This document shows positions 9,059-18,512 of a stretch of DNA of 64,000 nt, one piece after another. How positions within the stretch are numbered: the stretch's first letter is position 1; every line of letters starts with the position of its first letter. Origin of the DNA: Cupriavidus pinatubonensis (GTDB lineage: Bacteria > Pseudomonadota > Gammaproteobacteria > Burkholderiales > Burkholderiaceae). Under the pieces are notes generated by a model. It made no database searches. It was not told where the DNA came from and saw only the letters and a program-made list of their open reading frames with translations. The stretch covers positions 372,001 to 436,000 of the forward strand of contig NZ_CP080767.1 of the NCBI RefSeq assembly GCF_019602855.1, written 5' to 3'. The position numbers and the translations under genes were made by a program.

Positions 9059-10540
9059 CTACAAAGTCTTGCGGAGATTGACAGCGGGGATCTTCAGGGC
9101 TTCGCGATACTTGGCGACGGTACGGCGCGCGACAACGAAGCCTTGTTCACCCAGCAATTCGGCAATTCGGCTGTCGGAAAGAGGACTCCTCGGGTCTTCG
9201 GCTCCTATAAGTTGCTTGATCAAGGCGCGGATCGCCGTTGATGAAGCCGCGCCACCGGTTTCGGTGGACACGTGGCTACCGAAGAAGTACTTCAGTTCGA
9301 AAGTACCCATCGGCGTTGCCATGTATTTATTGGTCGTCACCCGGGATATGGTTGACTCGTGTAATCCCAGTGTATCGGCAATCTCCCGCAAAACCAAGGG
9401 GCGCATCGCGATTTCGCCGTGCGTGAAAAAGTTCTTCTGACGTTCGACAATTGCCTGTGAAACTCGCAGGATTGTGTCGAACCTTTGCTGAATATTTTTG
9501 ATCAGCCAACGTGCCTCCTGCAGCTTTTGCTGCAGCCCGGCAGCGCCGGATTCCCCCTTCGCTCCGCGCAGGATCTGCGCGTACATGTCGTTGATGCGCA
9601 GGCGGGGCATCACATCCGGGTTCAGCTGTGCAATCCAGCTGCTGCCGCTCTTGCGCACGAACACGTCGGGCACTACGAAATCCGCTTCAGGCCGGCTATA
9701 CGCATGCCCGGGATACGGCGCGAGCGAACGGATCAGTTCATGCGCGGCTTTTAGCGCCGCTTCGTCCACCTGCAGCGCTTTTTTCAGGCGCGTGTAGTCG
9801 CGCACCGCAAGCAATTCAAGATGATGCTGGACGATCGACAGCGCCAGTTCGCGCTGCGGGTGCTGCAGCCGGCGCAATTGCAGGCTCAGGCATTCGGCTG
9901 CATTGCGCGCGCCCACGCCCGCCGGGTCGAAGCTCTGCAGCAGCGTGAGCATGGCCTGGACTTCGTCGACTTCGAATTCGAGTTCCTCGGGCAGTTCCGA
10001 GCAGATCTCGTCGAGCGACGTGCTCAGGTAGCCGTCGTCATCGAGCGATTCGATCAGGAAGATCGCCAGCCCCTTGTCGCGCAGCGAAATCTTCAGCGGC
10101 GTGAGCTGTTCCATCAGATGTTCGCGCAGCGTGGGCTCGGCATCGCGCAGCTGCATGGGCGTCTTTTCGTCGTCCTCGCCCTGGGGGCGCCGCGCGAAAT
10201 CGTCGAGGCTCCAGTCGCTGCCGTAGTCGTCACCGCCGCTGTCGGTGTAGTTCTCGTCATCGCTGCCGCGTGCGCTGTCGGCATTCGCTTCGCCATTGCC
10301 CTGCGGTTCGGCAGGAGCGGAAGCCGGGGCACTTTGCAGGTTGACCGAGCCATCTGCCGCTACGCGCAGCGGACTTTCGATCCAGTCGTTTTCGCGCTCC
10401 AGCAGCGGGTTCTCCGTGAGCGCCTGCTCGACTTCCTGTTGCAGTTCCAGCGTTGAGAGTTGCAGCAGTCGGATCGACTGCTGCAGTTGCGGCGTGAGTG
10501 CCAGATGCTGCGAAAGGCGGAGCTGGAGCGACGGTTTCAT
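9059..10540 (-). CDS. rpoN: RNA polymerase sigma-54 factor
   Basis: A 493-residue sigma-54, which directs RNA polymerase to -24/-12 promoters that need an AAA+ activator. Region I ([19 protein letters not shown], Gln/Leu-rich) is at the N-terminus, an acidic linker occupies roughly residues 75-130, and the C-terminus has the RpoN box [10 protein letters not shown] near residue 475, preceded by the helix-turn-helix SRVTTNKYM region near residue 380. It is co-oriented with lptB upstream and hpf downstream. Confidence 0.97.
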   Translation of the reverse strand: MKPSLQLRLSQHLALTPQLQQSIRLLQLSTLELQQEVEQALTENPLLERENDWIESPLRVAADGSVNLQSAPASAPAEPQGNGEANADSARGSDDENYTDSGGDDYGSDWSLDDFARRPQGEDDEKTPMQLRDAEPTLREHLMEQLTPLKISLRDKGLAIFLIESLDDDGYLSTSLDEICSELPEELEFEVDEVQAMLTLLQSFDPAGVGARNAAECLSLQLRRLQHPQRELALSIVQHHLELLAVRDYTRLKKALQVDEAALKAAHELIRSLAPYPGHAYSRPEADFVVPDVFVRKSGSSWIAQLNPDVMPRLRINDMYAQILRGAKGESGAAGLQQKLQEARWLIKNIQQRFDTILRVSQAIVERQKNFFTHGEIAMRPLVLREIADTLGLHESTISRVTTNKYMATPMGTFELKYFFGSHVSTETGGAASSTAIRALIKQLIGAEDPRSPLSDSRIAELLGEQGFVVARRTVAKYREALKIPAVNLRKTL

Positions 10541-10641
10541 GCGACCTATTTTATGCGCATCTTTCCGATGTTGGAACGGAAATTGCTATCGCATGTGTCG
10601 CCTGATCGCCTCTTTCCCGGTGGCCGCGTGCCACCCCCGCT

Positions 10642-11442
10642 TCACATGCGGAAATTCTCGCCCAGGTAGACGCGCCGCACCGATTCGTTCGCGATGATGT
10701 CTTCAGGCTGGCCCGCCGCGAGCACGGTGCCTTCGCTGATGATGTACGCGTGGTCGCAGATGCCGAGCGTCTCGCGCACGTTGTGGTCGGTGATAAGCAC
10801 GCCGATATTGCGTGCCTTCAGGAAGCTGACGATGCGCTGGATTTCGCCGACCGCGATCGGGTCCACGCCGGCGAACGGTTCGTCCAGCAGGATGAAGCGC
10901 GGCGACGATGCCAGCGCGCGCGCAATTTCAACGCGGCGGCGTTCGCCGCCCGACAGCGAAAGCGCCGGGTTGTTGCGCAAGTGGGCGATCTGCAGGTCGT
11001 CCAGCAGCGTATCGAGCCGCGCGTCGATCTCGGCCTTTGGCAGCGGCTTGCCGTTCACGACCTGGAGCTCCAGCACCGCGCGGATGTTCTCTTCGACATT
11101 CAGCTTGCGGAACACCGACGCTTCCTGCGGCAGGTAGGAAAGCCCCATGCGCGCGCGTTCGTGGATGGCCAGGCCGCTGATGTGCTGCCCGTCGAGCACG
11201 ATATCGCCCTCGTCGAGCGCCACCAGGCCGACGATCATGTAGAACGACGTGGTCTTGCCGGCGCCATTCGGACCCAGCAGGCCCACGACCTCGCCGCTTT
11301 TCACGTCGAGCGACACGTCCTTGACCACCGTACGCGTCCCGTAGCGCTTCTTCAGGTGGCGCACGACCATCGTGCTGCTCTCGGCACGGACGTCGTTGGC
11401 GGCGGAAGCGGGCGTGGGGGCGAGTGTTGCGGTATCGGTCAT
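10642..11442 (-). CDS. lptB: LPS export ABC transporter ATP-binding protein LptB
   Basis: Cytoplasmic ATPase of the Lpt machine that moves lipopolysaccharide from inner to outer membrane. The 266 residues include Walker [10 protein letters not shown], the signature [15 protein letters not shown], Walker [13 protein letters not shown] and the switch His in [12 protein letters not shown]. The first 25 residues (Thr/Ala-rich) are an extension relative to E. coli LptB. It follows lptC and lptA in the same direction, the usual order before rpoN. Confidence 0.97.
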   Translation of the reverse strand: MTDTATLAPTPASAANDVRAESSTMVVRHLKKRYGTRTVVKDVSLDVKSGEVVGLLGPNGAGKTTSFYMIVGLVALDEGDIVLDGQHISGLAIHERARMGLSYLPQEASVFRKLNVEENIRAVLELQVVNGKPLPKAEIDARLDTLLDDLQIAHLRNNPALSLSGGERRRVEIARALASSPRFILLDEPFAGVDPIAVGEIQRIVSFLKARNIGVLITDHNVRETLGICDHAYIISEGTVLAAGQPEDIIANESVRRVYLGENFRM

Positions 11443-11471
11443 GATGGCGGTCGTGCGCTCGCGCGCGGGAT

Positions 11472-12113
11472 TCAGGGCTTGCTGGACGGCGCGGGCGCCG
11501 GCTTCAGGTCGAGCGGCGGGGCAGCGGCCGCACCACTCGCTTCCTGGCGCGGCGAGAGCACCGCGCGCACGCGTCCAGACGGGTTGCCGGCCGAGGTGTT
11601 GTCACCCCCGCCGGCCGCGGTATAGAACTCGTTGCGGCTGTCATAGGTCAGCACCGCGCCGCGGATCTCGTCGACGAGCTTGGCACCTTGCAGGCGCGCC
11701 ATGCGTGCGTGGCCGATCAGCTTGGACAGCTCCTGCTTGCCGTCGTACTCGATGCGATCGCCCCAGCCGTCCATGTACTCGTCGACGCCGTCACGCTTCT
11801 GGCGGATATACGCCTGCTTGCCGCCCTTGGCCGTGGCCACCGCGTACTGGTAGCCCTCGGGGTCGGTGCGGATCTCGGCGGCGTCGGACTTCAGCACCAT
11901 GGTGCCCTTGGTCAGGACCACATTGCCGGTCAGCGTGTAGATCTGCTTGACGTCGTCGTAGCTGGCGTTATCGGCTTCCAGTACCAGTGGCTTGTCCCGG
12001 TCCGCGCGTTCGGCATGGGCGGCCGGCGGCGCCAGCGCGGCAAGCACGGCGGCTGCGGCCAGCAGCACCGGGGCGGCGCGCCGGCGGGACAAGGTCGACA
12101 GGGAGGCAATCAT
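11472..12113 (-). CDS. lptA: LPS transport periplasmic protein LptA
   Basis: Periplasmic bridge protein that carries LPS between LptC and LptD. The 213 residues start with a signal peptide ([15 protein letters not shown] to AHA), followed by the OstA-like beta-jellyroll with [33 protein letters not shown] repeats and [16 protein letters not shown]. The Ala/Pro-rich C-terminal tail of about 40 residues is longer than in E. coli LptA. It lies between lptC (86-base gap) and lptB (29-base gap). Confidence 0.95.
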   Translation of the reverse strand: MIASLSTLSRRRAAPVLLAAAAVLAALAPPAAHAERADRDKPLVLEADNASYDDVKQIYTLTGNVVLTKGTMVLKSDAAEIRTDPEGYQYAVATAKGGKQAYIRQKRDGVDEYMDGWGDRIEYDGKQELSKLIGHARMARLQGAKLVDEIRGAVLTYDSRNEFYTAAGGGDNTSAGNPSGRVRAVLSPRQEASGAAAAPPLDLKPAPAPSSKP

Positions 12114-12199
12114 GTTGGCAAAGGGTCGCAGGAAGGCGGAAATTCGCGCGAACCTCGGGTCCGCGGTGCCGCCCCGTCGCGCGCGGGCGGCTGTTGTTG

Positions 12200-12826
12200 T
12201 CAGGATCCCGGAGTCCGGGCAGGTGCACCGGTAATGATGGTGCCCCGTACGTTACCCAGCAATTGTACTTCGCGGGTAACGTTGTTGAAGATCAGGCCGT
12301 TGGCGGTCATGACCGACGGGCCGCGCGTGAGCTTGACGGCCTTGTCGGTCTTGACGATGTCATCGTTGAGCAGCACCTGGAAGTAGCTCGACGCCGCCGT
12401 CAGCAGCGGGTCCTTGGCCGCATCCGCTCCCTGCTGGCGTTCGACGAAGCCATTGCCATACAGGTCGATGACCGAGCCTTCGGCGTTCATGCGGCCGAGG
12501 TCGGCACGCGCGGACACCGGCGGCCGGTTAGGCTGATAGGCGCGCATGGCGGGACGGGTCACTTCGTAGGTCTGGTCGTCGTCGAAGTGGACCATCTTGT
12601 CGCCGGTGAACCGCACCTTGGTGCCGCCGTCCTGCGCCAGCTCGGTGGCCGAGAACCGCTCAATGTAGTAGTCGGCCTCGTGCTTGCGGACGACAGGCGC
12701 CTTGGTGCCTTCCTGCTGCGAATTGATCTGCACCAGCCAGAACGTGCTGCCTGCCACCACTGCCATCAGCAGCAATGGCAGCAGGCGCAAGACGATCCCG
12801 GTGAGGGAGGACAGGAGGGCCTGCAT
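12200..12826 (-). CDS. lptC: LPS export ABC transporter periplasmic protein LptC
   Basis: Bitopic inner-membrane protein that passes LPS from LptBFG to LptA. One transmembrane helix (residues about 10-30, LLPLLLMAVVAGSTFWLV) is followed by a periplasmic domain with ADYYIERFSATEL and a SARADLGRMNAEGSVIDLYG segment, typical of the YrbK/LptC fold. Its start is 25 bases from the end of kdsD, so the two are probably cotranscribed; there is no kdsC gene between them, unlike in E. coli. Confidence 0.93.
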   Translation of the reverse strand: MQALLSSLTGIVLRLLPLLLMAVVAGSTFWLVQINSQQEGTKAPVVRKHEADYYIERFSATELAQDGGTKVRFTGDKMVHFDDDQTYEVTRPAMRAYQPNRPPVSARADLGRMNAEGSVIDLYGNGFVERQQGADAAKDPLLTAASSYFQVLLNDDIVKTDKAVKLTRGPSVMTANGLIFNNVTREVQLLGNVRGTIITGAPARTPGS

Positions 12827-12851
12827 GGTCTCTTTGCGTGCGCGCCGTGGA

Positions 12852-13835
12852 TCAGATGACCTTGGCGCGGGTCAGGTCGTGGATGTGCAGCGCGCCCACC
12901 AGGCGCCCGTCATGGTCGACCACCAGCAACTGGTTGATGCGGTTGGCTTCCATGACCTGCACGGCTTCGACGGCCAACTGGTCTTCGTGCACCACGTGCG
13001 GGTTGTGGTGCATCACATCGCCGATCGGCACGGTCTTCCAGTCGCGCGGGGTTTCCAGCAGGCGGCGCAGGTCGCCGTCGGTGAAGACGCCGATGGCCTT
13101 GCCGTCAGAGTCGACCACGGCGGTCATGGCCATGCCCTTGCGCGTGATTTCCATGAGCGCCTGGGCCAGCGGCGTGTTTTCGCGGACCTCCGGCACCGCA
13201 TTGCCGCTGCGCATCACATCGCGCACGTGGGTCAGCAGCTTGCGGCCGAGCGCGCCGCCCGGGTGCGAGCGCGCGAAGTCTTCCTCGCCGAAGCCGCGCG
13301 CATCGAGCACCGCGACCGCGAGCGCGTCGCCGAGTGCCAGCGCCGCCGTGGTGCTGGCCGTTGGCGCCAGGTTCAGCGGGCAGGCTTCCTTTTCCACGCC
13401 GGCATCGAGATGGGCGTCTGCGAGCTTGGCCAGGTTCGATTCCGGGTTGCCGGTGACCGAGATCAGCCGCGCGCCGATGCGCTTGACGATCGGGATGATC
13501 GACAGCAGCTCGCCGGTTTCGCCGGAATTGGAGAATGCGATCAGGACGTCATCGCGCGTGACCATGCCGAGGTCGCCGTGGCTGGCTTCGGCCGGATGGA
13601 CAAAGAAGGCCGGCGTGCCGGTCGAGGCCAGCGTCGCCGCGACCTTGCGGCCGATATGGCCTGACTTGCCGATGCCCGACACCACGACGCGTCCCGTGCA
13701 CTGCAGGACGAGCTGCACCGCGTGCGAGAAGTCCGGGGTCAGGCGCCCCGAAAGTGCGGCGACCGCTTCGGCTTCAATCTGGAGGGTACTTTGGGCGAGC
13801 CGGAGTGCTCGATCCGCATCGAAATTGGCTATCAT
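12852..13835 (-). CDS. kdsD: Arabinose-5-phosphate isomerase KdsD
   Basis: Converts ribulose-5-phosphate to arabinose-5-phosphate, the first step toward the LPS core sugar Kdo. The 327-residue protein has an N-terminal SIS domain (VVVSGIGKSGHIGRKVAATL, then HPAEASHGDLGM with the catalytic-region His) and two C-terminal CBS domains (residues about 205-327, ending IHDLTRAKVI). The start at Met 13835 matches the family; the frame is open 74 codons further but overlaps the divergent antiporter gene. It heads the kdsD-lptC-lptA-lptB-rpoN block. Confidence 0.95.
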   Translation of the reverse strand: MIANFDADRALRLAQSTLQIEAEAVAALSGRLTPDFSHAVQLVLQCTGRVVVSGIGKSGHIGRKVAATLASTGTPAFFVHPAEASHGDLGMVTRDDVLIAFSNSGETGELLSIIPIVKRIGARLISVTGNPESNLAKLADAHLDAGVEKEACPLNLAPTASTTAALALGDALAVAVLDARGFGEEDFARSHPGGALGRKLLTHVRDVMRSGNAVPEVRENTPLAQALMEITRKGMAMTAVVDSDGKAIGVFTDGDLRRLLETPRDWKTVPIGDVMHHNPHVVHEDQLAVEAVQVMEANRINQLLVVDHDGRLVGALHIHDLTRAKVI

Positions 13836-13968
13836 GGCGTCGAAGTATACCAACGAATGCGGCGACGCCCGGGCCGTCCCGGCAAGCGCCGCGCTTGCCG
13901 TGTTCCGCCGGCAGGGCCCGTGCCGGGGCGCAGCCGGCCAGTCCTGACGGTTCTTCCTGAGCCGCCTG

Positions 13969-15948
13969 ATGCATTCTCCGCTGGAACTGACCCTGGTGCT
14001 GCTGGCTGCCGCCGTATTCGGCGTGGTCGCGTTCCGCATGCTCCAGCTGCCGCCCATGCTCGGCTACCTGGCGGTCGGCATCCTGATCGGCCCGCATGCG
14101 CTGGGCCTGGCCAGCGACACGGCCCAGACCAAGTACCTGGCCGAGTTCGGCGTGGTCTTCCTGATGTTTTCGATTGGCCTGGAATTCAGCCTGAGCAAGC
14201 TTCGCGCCATGAAACGGCTCGTGTTCGGGCTGGGCGGCTCGCAGGTCGTATTGTCGATGCTGGCCGTGGTGCCGGCGAGCTGGCTGTTCAACTGGCTGTT
14301 TCCGTTGTCCTGGCAGGCTTCCGTGGCGCTTGGCGGGGCACTGGCCATGTCGTCGACGGCCATCGTGTCGAAGATGCTGTCCGAGCGCGTGGAGCTGGAA
14401 AGCGAGCATGGCCGCAACATCATCAGCGTGTTGCTGTTCCAGGACCTGGCCGTGGTGCCGCTGCTGATCGTGATCCCGGCGCTGTCGCGCGACCCCGGTG
14501 ACCTGATGGTTGCACTCGGCATGGCCACGGCGAAGATCGCGGTGGCGCTCGGTGTGATCTTCTTCCTCGGACAGCGCCTGATGAGCCGCTGGTTCCACGT
14601 GGTGGCGGCGCGGCGCTCGCAGGAACTGTTCATGCTGAACCTGCTGCTGGTCACGCTTGGCATGGCTGCGCTGACCGAGCGGCTGGGCCTGTCGATGGCG
14701 CTGGGCGCGTTCATGGCCGGCATGCTGATTTCGGAAACGCCCTACCGGCACCAGGTGGAAGAGGACATCAAGCCCTTCCGCGACGTGCTGCTCGGGCTGT
14801 TCTTCGTGACCATTGGCATGCTGCTCAACATCCAGGTGGTGATCGAGCACATCTGGCTGGTGCTGGTGCTGCTGGGGGTGCCGATCCTGTTCAAGCTGCT
14901 GCTGATCTCCGTACTGGCGCGCCTGTTCGGCTCGCGCCAGGGCGTGGCCATCCGCACGGGCCTGGGGCTCGCGCAGGCCGGCGAATTCGGCTTCGTGCTG
15001 CTCAACCAGATTGACGGCCTCAACCTGGTGGACCCGGTGCTGATCCAGGTGATCCTGGCGTCGATGCTGCTCTCGATGCTGGCCGCGCCGTTCCTGATCC
15101 AGTACAGCGATGCCATTGTGCTGCGCTTTGCGGCGAACGAATGGCTGATGCAGTCGCTGAACATGACGCGTATCGCCGCGCAGAGCCTGCAGACCGAGAA
15201 GCACGCGATCATCTGCGGTTACGGGCGCAGCGGCCAGAACCTGGCGCATATGCTCGAGCGCGAGAGCATCACTTACGTGGCGCTCGACCTTGATCCGGAC
15301 CGCGTGCGCGATGCCGCCGCGGCGGGCGATACCGTGGTCTACGGTGACGCTGGGCGTCGCGAGGCGCTGATTGCCGCCGGTATCCACCGCGCCGCCGCCG
15401 TCATCATCACCTATGCCAACACGCCGTCAGCGCTCAAGGTGCTGCACCATGTGCAGGAGTTGGCGCCGGCGTTGCCGGTGATCGTACGCACGGTCGACGA
15501 TTCTGAACTCGACACGTTGCAGAAAGCGGGTGCCACCGAAGTCGTGCCGGAAATCATCGAGGGCAGCCTGATGCTGGCTTCGCATGCGCTGGTGCTGCTC
15601 GGGGTGCCCATGCGTCACGTGTTGCGTGGCGTGCAGGAAGCACGCGATGCGCGCTACAGCCTGCTGCGCGGCTACTTTCACGGCCGCGACGATGAAGAGG
15701 ACATGGTCGAGCGCGATAGCGTGCGGCTGCATTCGGTGTCGCTCGAGCCGGCCGCGACGGCCGTCGGCCGCCGCTTGGGCGCGTTGGGGTTGGAGCGAAT
15801 CGGCGCCGAAGTGACGGCCGTTCGCCGCCGTGGCATCCGCGCCTTCGATCCGGAGCCCGACACCATCCTCGAAGTCGGCGACATCATCGTGCTGCGTGGC
15901 ACGCCGGAGGCACTGGAGGCGGCGGAGACGCGGATCCTGAGCGACTGA
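13969..15948 (+). CDS. CPA2-family monovalent cation:proton antiporter (KefB/YbaL-like)
   Basis: A 659-residue membrane antiporter, probably exchanging K+ or Na+ for H+. Residues 1-390 form about 12 hydrophobic segments of the Na_H_Exchanger family with the GLEFSLSKLR and LFQDLAVVPLL motifs. A nucleotide-binding RCK domain (IICGYGRSGQNLAHMLE near residue 415) and a TrkA-C domain (residues about 570-659) follow, so activity is likely ligand-gated in the cytoplasm. It is divergent from kdsD, with a 133-base gap that must hold both promoters. Confidence 0.9.
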   Translation: MHSPLELTLVLLAAAVFGVVAFRMLQLPPMLGYLAVGILIGPHALGLASDTAQTKYLAEFGVVFLMFSIGLEFSLSKLRAMKRLVFGLGGSQVVLSMLAVVPASWLFNWLFPLSWQASVALGGALAMSSTAIVSKMLSERVELESEHGRNIISVLLFQDLAVVPLLIVIPALSRDPGDLMVALGMATAKIAVALGVIFFLGQRLMSRWFHVVAARRSQELFMLNLLLVTLGMAALTERLGLSMALGAFMAGMLISETPYRHQVEEDIKPFRDVLLGLFFVTIGMLLNIQVVIEHIWLVLVLLGVPILFKLLLISVLARLFGSRQGVAIRTGLGLAQAGEFGFVLLNQIDGLNLVDPVLIQVILASMLLSMLAAPFLIQYSDAIVLRFAANEWLMQSLNMTRIAAQSLQTEKHAIICGYGRSGQNLAHMLERESITYVALDLDPDRVRDAAAAGDTVVYGDAGRREALIAAGIHRAAAVIITYANTPSALKVLHHVQELAPALPVIVRTVDDSELDTLQKAGATEVVPEIIEGSLMLASHALVLLGVPMRHVLRGVQEARDARYSLLRGYFHGRDDEEDMVERDSVRLHSVSLEPAATAVGRRLGALGLERIGAEVTAVRRRGIRAFDPEPDTILEVGDIIVLRGTPEALEAAETRILSD

Positions 15949-15963
15949 TCTGGCTGGAGTCCC

Positions 15964-16347
15964 CTAGTGCGCCGCTCCGGCTGGCGCTTCCGCCCACGAC
16001 GCCGGCAGGTTGTCCAGCACAGACCGGGCGTCGAGAGAGCGGATCGCGACGCTGGTATCCGCGGGAATGCGCCCCTTGCCTTGCAGCATCAGGTAGCGCA
16101 GGCAGCACACACGGAGGAAAGACGAGAAGTTGCCAGCGACGGCCGCGTCGCCGCGATGTACGGTGAGCTCGTCATGCAGCCGCGTGATGAGCTGGTTGAC
16201 GGTCATGCCGTCGCGTTGCGCGAGTTCCTCGAGTACTTCCCAGAACAGGTTTTCGAGGCGGATGCTGGTGGCAACGCCATGCAGCCGCAGCGACCGCGCC
16301 TGGCATTCGTAGGACTGCGGATTAGCGCGGATGAAGATCTCACACAT
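15964..16347 (-). CDS. Ribbon-helix-helix domain protein
   Basis: A 127-residue protein with a ribbon-helix-helix core: the strand [16 protein letters not shown] around residue 25-40 followed by two helices including [16 protein letters not shown]. This matches the RHH_4 type of small regulators, which are thought to bind DNA, but no target is known. The rest ([16 protein letters not shown] onwards) is helical. It converges with the antiporter gene with a 15-base gap. Confidence 0.8.
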   Translation of the reverse strand: MCEIFIRANPQSYECQARSLRLHGVATSIRLENLFWEVLEELAQRDGMTVNQLITRLHDELTVHRGDAAVAGNFSSFLRVCCLRYLMLQGKGRIPADTSVAIRSLDARSVLDNLPASWAEAPAGAAH

Positions 16348-16404
16348 GGGAACCCCCGTGCTGTCGGCGCCTGCCAGGAACGGCCGCGCCGCGTTCGGAA
16401 GCCT

Positions 16405-16983
16405 CTAATGTACGATCCGCGTCCCCAGCACGGCAAGGAACTGGGCCAGCCATGCGGGATGTGCGGGCCACGCCGGCGCCGTCACGAGATTGCCGTCGGT
16501 GTGGGCCTGGTCGACCGGGATATCGGCGTACTTGCCGCCCGCAAGCTTCACTTCCGGTGCACAGGCGGGGTAGGCCGAACAGGTCCGCCCTTCGAGCACG
16601 CCGGCAGCGGCCAGCAGCTGGGCGCCGTGGCACACCGCCGCGATCGGCTTGTTGTTGCTGGCAAAGTGCTGCACGATCTCCAGCACTCGGGCATTCAGGC
16701 GCAGGTACTCCGGGGCGCGACCGCCAGGGATGACCAGCGCGTCGTAGGCGGCCGGATCGACCTCGGCGAATGTGGCGTTCAGCGTGAAATTGTGGCCGCG
16801 CTTTTCGGTGTAGGTCTGGTCGCCTTCGAAGTCGTGGATGGCCGTGGCGCAGTTGTCGCCTGCTTTCTTGTCCGGGCACACCGCATGCACGGTGTGGCCC
16901 ACCATCTGCAGCGCCTGGAACGGAACCATGGTTTCGTAGTCTTCGGCGAAGTCGCCTGCCAGCATCAGAATCTTCTTTGCCAT
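16405..16983 (-). CDS. DJ-1/PfpI family protein
   Basis: A 192-residue class I glutamine-amidotransferase-like protein. It has the nucleophile elbow [10 protein letters not shown] with the reactive Cys near residue 111, and the Glu-containing [13 protein letters not shown] segment near residue 15. The family includes chaperones, glyoxalases/deglycases and peptidases, so the exact activity cannot be read from sequence. Start [10 protein letters not shown] at 16983 fits the family; an ATG 23 codons earlier adds only basic, non-conserved residues. It is followed on the same strand by the ribbon-helix-helix gene. Confidence 0.88.
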   Translation of the reverse strand: MAKKILMLAGDFAEDYETMVPFQALQMVGHTVHAVCPDKKAGDNCATAIHDFEGDQTYTEKRGHNFTLNATFAEVDPAAYDALVIPGGRAPEYLRLNARVLEIVQHFASNNKPIAAVCHGAQLLAAAGVLEGRTCSAYPACAPEVKLAGGKYADIPVDQAHTDGNLVTAPAWPAHPAWLAQFLAVLGTRIVH

Positions 16984-17145
16984 CGCGGTCTCCTGTATGG
17001 TTACGGGTGCCCGGCCGGCCCGTCGGGCCAGGCGCGGCACCGGCAGGGCCATTTTGCGTGCGGCCCGCGCGGCCCGGGTGGTAGCCCGTTACCGCAGCCA
17101 ATGCGATGTGCCGGCGCGTGGCGCAACCTTCATTTCAAGATTTCC

Positions 17146-17718
17146 ATGGCAGATTCCCTCATCCAGTCCCCCGATCTCGGCGATGTCACCGGATACTTGC
17201 GCGACCGCATCCGTACCGTGCCGGACTGGCCCATGCCCGGCGTGCAGTTCCGCGACATCACGCCGCTGCTGCAGAACCCCAAGACGCTGCGCGTGCTGAT
17301 CGACGTCTTCGTGCACCGCTACATGGACGCGCAGCTCGACCTGGTCGCAGGCATCGACGCGCGCGGTTTCATTCTCGGCGCGATCGTCGCGTACGAACTG
17401 AACCTCGGCTTCGTGCCGATCCGCAAGAAGGGCAAGCTGCCATTCCAGACCGTGGCCGAGGAATACGAGCTCGAATACGGCAGCGCCACGGTCGAGATCC
17501 ACGCCGACGCCTGCAAGCCCGGCGACCGCGTGCTGCTGATCGACGACCTGATCGCCACCGGCGGCACCATGATGGCCGGCCGCAAGCTGCTCGAGCGCCT
17601 GGGCGCCACCGTGGTGGAAGGCGCGGCGATCGTCGACCTGCCCGAACTGGGCGGTTCGAAGCTGCTGCAGAATGCGGGTTTGCCTCTGTTCACGGTGTGC
17701 CGGTTCGATGGCCACTAG
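17146..17718 (+). CDS. apt: Adenine phosphoribosyltransferase
   Basis: Salvages adenine to AMP with PRPP. The 190-residue protein shows the family start region ([26 protein letters not shown]), [17 protein letters not shown], and the PRPP-binding loop [17 protein letters not shown] near residue 130. The start at 17146 is the only family-consistent Met; the reading frame stays open far upstream only by chance in antisense to neighbouring genes. It is 43 bases upstream of the LysE-type exporter gene on the same strand. Confidence 0.96.
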   Translation: MADSLIQSPDLGDVTGYLRDRIRTVPDWPMPGVQFRDITPLLQNPKTLRVLIDVFVHRYMDAQLDLVAGIDARGFILGAIVAYELNLGFVPIRKKGKLPFQTVAEEYELEYGSATVEIHADACKPGDRVLLIDDLIATGGTMMAGRKLLERLGATVVEGAAIVDLPELGGSKLLQNAGLPLFTVCRFDGH

Positions 17719-17761
17719 TATGCCCGTGCGCGCTGCCTGATCCTTTCCGACGGAGATTTTC

Positions 17762-18373
17762 ATGCCCGACCTGCTGCTGTTCCTTGTGACCTCGATCGCC
17801 ATCACCCTGGCCCCCGGCCCGGACAACCTGCAAGTGCTGGCGCGTGGCATGGCACAGGGGCGCCGCGCAGGCGTGGTGGCAGCACTCGGGTTTGCCGTCG
17901 GCTGCCTGTTCCATACGATGATCGCCGCGGTCGGGCTCGCGGCGGTGCTGCGCTCGTCGCCGCTGGCGTTCCAGCTGATCAAGTACGCCGGCGCGGCTTA
18001 CCTGATCTGGATCGGCATCCAGGCGCTGCGTGCGAAGGGCGGACTCGCACAGGGCGCCGACGTGGCCGCGGTGCCGCTTGGCAAGGTGTTCCGGCAGAGC
18101 GTGCTCGGCAACATGATGAACCCCAAGGTCACGCTGTTCTTCCTCGTGTTCCTGCCGCAGTTCGTGCATGCCGATGCCACGCACCCGGCCTTGCAGTTCG
18201 TGCTGCTGGGCCTGGTGTTCATGCTGCAGACGGCCGTGGTGTTCTCGCTGTTCGGCCTGTGCGCGGGCTGGCTCGGCGCATGGCTGCGCAAGCGGCCGAC
18301 CACGGGGCGCTGGCTTGACCGCGCGGCCGGCGCGATCTTCGTCGGCCTCGGCATCAAGGTGGCGCTTCCCTGA
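17762..18373 (+). CDS. LysE/RhtB family exporter
   Basis: A 203-residue inner-membrane exporter of amino acids or related small molecules. It has the family N-terminus (FLVTSIAITLAPGPDNLQVLARG, where APGPD is diagnostic) and about six hydrophobic helices. A CGGAG ribosome site lies close upstream. Substrate cannot be predicted. It follows apt, but no functional link is apparent. Confidence 0.92.
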   Translation: MPDLLLFLVTSIAITLAPGPDNLQVLARGMAQGRRAGVVAALGFAVGCLFHTMIAAVGLAAVLRSSPLAFQLIKYAGAAYLIWIGIQALRAKGGLAQGADVAAVPLGKVFRQSVLGNMMNPKVTLFFLVFLPQFVHADATHPALQFVLLGLVFMLQTAVVFSLFGLCAGWLGAWLRKRPTTGRWLDRAAGAIFVGLGIKVALP

Positions 18374-18512
18374 GCGCTGCGCGGGCTTGCTGCCCGCGCC
18401 CCTTGGCGTTGCCCCGGTTACATGCGGGGCGCATAATGGCCCATTGACAACAACATGATGACCGGGCGGAGCCTCCGAGCTGTGTTCGTCACCGGTCACA
18501 CAGGGACGCGCA

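Noticed and set aside
13774..15387. A 537-codon minus-strand frame opposite the CPA2 antiporter
   Set aside because: Gln/His-rich antisense shadow, no recognisable domain.
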